Source: CAXDOZ01 sp963991145
GTDB taxonomy: Bacteria; Bacteroidota; Bacteroidia; Chitinophagales; JABDMM01
Direction: 5' to 3'
Length of the DNA stretch: 7,849 nt
NCBI GenBank assembly: GCA_963991145.1
Contig: CAXDOZ010000113.1
Coordinates: 1-7,849 of the forward strand
The translations under genes were made by a program, and so were the position numbers. The notes under the pieces were generated by a model. The model saw only the letters and a list, made by a program, of their open reading frames with translations. It was not told the DNA's origin and did not search any database. Position 1 is the first letter of the stretch; every line of letters begins with the position of its first letter. Positions 6,454 to 7,849 of this stretch are shown one piece after another.

Positions 6454-7803
6454 CTAATCGAGCTCCATTTGCTTCAACATTCTTCGCACTCTGTCTTCAA
6501 GGCTTTCTGTACTCATTCTTTCTCTAAGCATCTCAACTATGATCGGGAAGGCAAATGGACTTGGCTTCTCGGTCTTGCGGTAGATGATCTCATGGCTGTC
6601 TATTCGATTCATTACACCTCTCAGTCTCACTTCATCAAACTGATCGAAGAAGACTTCATTAAATGCCTGTCTCATCAACAAGTTATTTGGATCGTATTCC
6701 GAGAAGACCTCAAAGAGAAGTGAAGAGCTTGCCTGTAAATGTTTGGTTCGCTTGATATTACCCGGGAATCCCTTGAAAACAAGTCCCGCAATTACTGAGA
6801 TGTCCCTAAACTTTCTGCGCGCCATCTCGGCTGCATTGATCGAACGCATTACGTCATCCATCAGATTCTCAGGACTGAACAGACCTTTATCAAGAAAGCG
6901 CTCAATGGGAATGGGTTGATCTGAGCTCAATTCAAAGCCATAATCATTAAATGCAAGGGAAAAGGTCAATGGAACCTCCCGGCCAATTCTATAGGCAATT
7001 AGCGAGGAAAGAAGCTCGTGGATATTCCTTCCCTCAAAAGGGAAAAAGATCAGGTGATAGGTCTTCTTATTGCTCTCGAAATACTCAACCAGCAATTCAT
7101 CTTTTGCCGGTATTTCAGAGATCCGATTTTGAAGATCCATGATCGGCACCAGAGTCTCCATTTCCGGGTCCTGTATCTCACCGGTGGTAAAGGCATCGAT
7201 CTTCTCCCTGAAAACATCGCTCAGCTTTGAGGAAAGGTCCATTCTACCGCCCATCCATTGTGGAGTTGCGCCCTTTTTCTTCTTAGACTTTCTAACGTAA
7301 GCCACCATCTCCTTAAAGCGCACAAATTCTAGCAATCTGCCGGCAAACATGAAGGAATCGCCGGGCTTTAAACGAGCGATAAAATACTCCTCTACAGTGC
7401 CTAAGAGCCCGCCTTTAAGCCATTTCACCTTAATTGCTGTATCTCCAACAATTGTCCCGATGCTCATTCGATGACGGTGCGAAATGGATCGCTTCGTGAC
7501 TTTCATCAAGCCATCCTCTTCCTCTACTTTGGCGTAATTATCGTACTGAGTCAAAGCCTTTCCTCCATTGCTAAGGAAACCAAGAACCCAATTCCAGTCC
7601 TCAGGTGTAAGTTCCCGGTATGAGTAAGCTGAGATGATCTCTTTGTATGTCGACCTGGGATCGAATCCATCACCAACTGCAAGCGTCACCAGATATTGGA
7701 TCAGGACATCTATTGGCATTATAGGTGGTTGACGCGGTTCAACCTGCTCTCTTGCAATCGCCTCTCTCAAGGCAGCCCCTTCTAGAATCTCAAGGTTGTG
7801 AGT
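6454..7803 (-). CDS. Ligase-associated DNA damage response DEXH-box helicase (Lhr-Core type), C-terminal 449 residues
   Basis: Lhr-Core helicases are 3'-to-5' ATP-dependent DNA translocases; this subfamily is encoded with a DNA ligase, an exonuclease and PdeM. Only the C-terminal half is here, since the family is about 800 aa. The two RecA-like motor domains with Walker A and DEXH motifs lie beyond the contig end. Numbered from the first genomic codon, LEILEGAALREAIA (4-17) and the winged-helix segment PIDVLIQYLVTLAVGDGF (30-47) lead into the Lhr-specific C-terminal domain. That domain contains SISHRHRMSIGTIVGD (106-121), GDSFMFAGRLLEFVR (148-162), PQWMGGRMDLSSKL (181-194) and a later block with FFPFEGRNIHELLSSLIAYRIG. 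A Lys-rich insert (RKSKKKKG) precedes the WMGGR motif. The stop codon TAG is genuine and the reading frame is unbroken. The N-terminal truncation comes from the assembly, not from mutation: the codons immediately upstream (GTG TAT AAG AGA CAG) are adapter. Upstream genes, probably ligase and exonuclease, would lie to the right. Confidence 0.95.
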   Translation of the reverse strand, partial: THNLEILEGAALREAIAREQVEPRQPPIMPIDVLIQYLVTLAVGDGFDPRSTYKEIISAYSYRELTPEDWNWVLGFLSNGGKALTQYDNYAKVEEEDGLMKVTKRSISHRHRMSIGTIVGDTAIKVKWLKGGLLGTVEEYFIARLKPGDSFMFAGRLLEFVRFKEMVAYVRKSKKKKGATPQWMGGRMDLSSKLSDVFREKIDAFTTGEIQDPEMETLVPIMDLQNRISEIPAKDELLVEYFESNKKTYHLIFFPFEGRNIHELLSSLIAYRIGREVPLTFSLAFNDYGFELSSDQPIPIERFLDKGLFSPENLMDDVMRSINAAEMARRKFRDISVIAGLVFKGFPGNIKRTKHLQASSSLLFEVFSEYDPNNLLMRQAFNEVFFDQFDEVRLRGVMNRIDSHEIIYRKTEKPSPFAFPIIVEMLRERMSTESLEDRVRRMLKQMELD

Positions 7804-7849
7804 CTGTCTCTTATACACATCTCCGAGCCCACGAGACAGGCAGAAATCT
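7804..7849 (+). other. Nextera (Tn5) sequencing adapter contamination at contig end
   Basis: The last 46 bases are synthetic. 7804-7822 is the 19-base hyperactive Tn5 mosaic end CTGTCTCTTATACACATCT. 7823-7837 is CCGAGCCCACGAGAC, the Nextera read-2 adapter. 7838-7845 is AGGCAGAA, the i7 index known as N703. 7846-7849 is ATCT, the first bases of the flow-cell P7 sequence. This is the exact order produced when a read runs through a short insert. It is not a natural IS50 end, since the native outer and inner ends differ from the mosaic end. The true genomic sequence stops at 7803. Reading the adapter backwards creates the false protein start MYKRQ joined to the helicase. Confidence 0.98.

Noticed and set aside
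7804..7818. Helicase start at a GTG giving MYKRQ
   Set aside because: These five codons are adapter read in reverse. The genomic part of the gene begins at 7803 and is truncated.
7804..7822. Tn5/IS50-like transposon end
   Set aside because: The sequence is the engineered mosaic end, not the natural IS50 outer or inner end, and it is followed by read-2 adapter, index and P7 bases. It is library adapter, not an insertion.

Overview
The window comes from the genome of a member of the Bacteroidota. This rests on a type IX secretion system (T9SS) Plug protein with an export signal ending in WAQ, a YqgE protein with the C-terminal DPQLN typical of that phylum, a Na+-NQR operon, and a TAnnTTTG-type -7 promoter element. 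The order cannot be resolved from this sequence, although a marine or halophilic member of the Cytophagales or Flavobacteriales would fit. Genes are densely packed and composition is even, with no mobile element, CRISPR array, tRNA or rRNA.

Left third (1-2482, minus strand): nqrA followed by nqrB, the first two subunits of the Na+-translocating NADH:quinone reductase. nqrB runs off the left edge just after its covalent FMN-attachment motif. The NqrA is unusual. A complete, normal-length NqrA (about 446 aa) is preceded by about 118 residues containing a signal-peptide-like segment and one strong transmembrane helix, so a normally peripheral cytoplasmic subunit appears to be membrane-anchored.

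Middle (2483-5799, plus strand): a divergent intergenic region, then three codirectional envelope-related genes. They are a T9SS Plug-family protein (formerly DUF5103), a YqgE/AlgH-family protein of unknown function, and a membrane protein with an Lnb/DUF4105 periplasmic domain and five C-terminal helices. The last two are separated by one base and are probably co-transcribed.

Right third (5765-7803, minus strand): pdeM and the C-terminal 449 residues of an Lhr-type helicase. Both belong to the ligase-associated DNA damage response cluster. The pdeM 3' end overlaps the Lnb gene 3' end by 35 bases, tail to tail.

Right edge (7804-7849): this is not genomic DNA. It is a Nextera/Tn5 library adapter with the 19-base mosaic end, the read-2 adapter, an 8-base i7 index and the start of the flow-cell sequence. 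The contig ends here, the helicase is truncated by the assembly, and any protein starting MYKRQ at this place is an artefact. I found no clear evidence of a wholly new system. The most biologically notable item is the membrane-anchored NqrA, and the most practically important is the adapter contamination.
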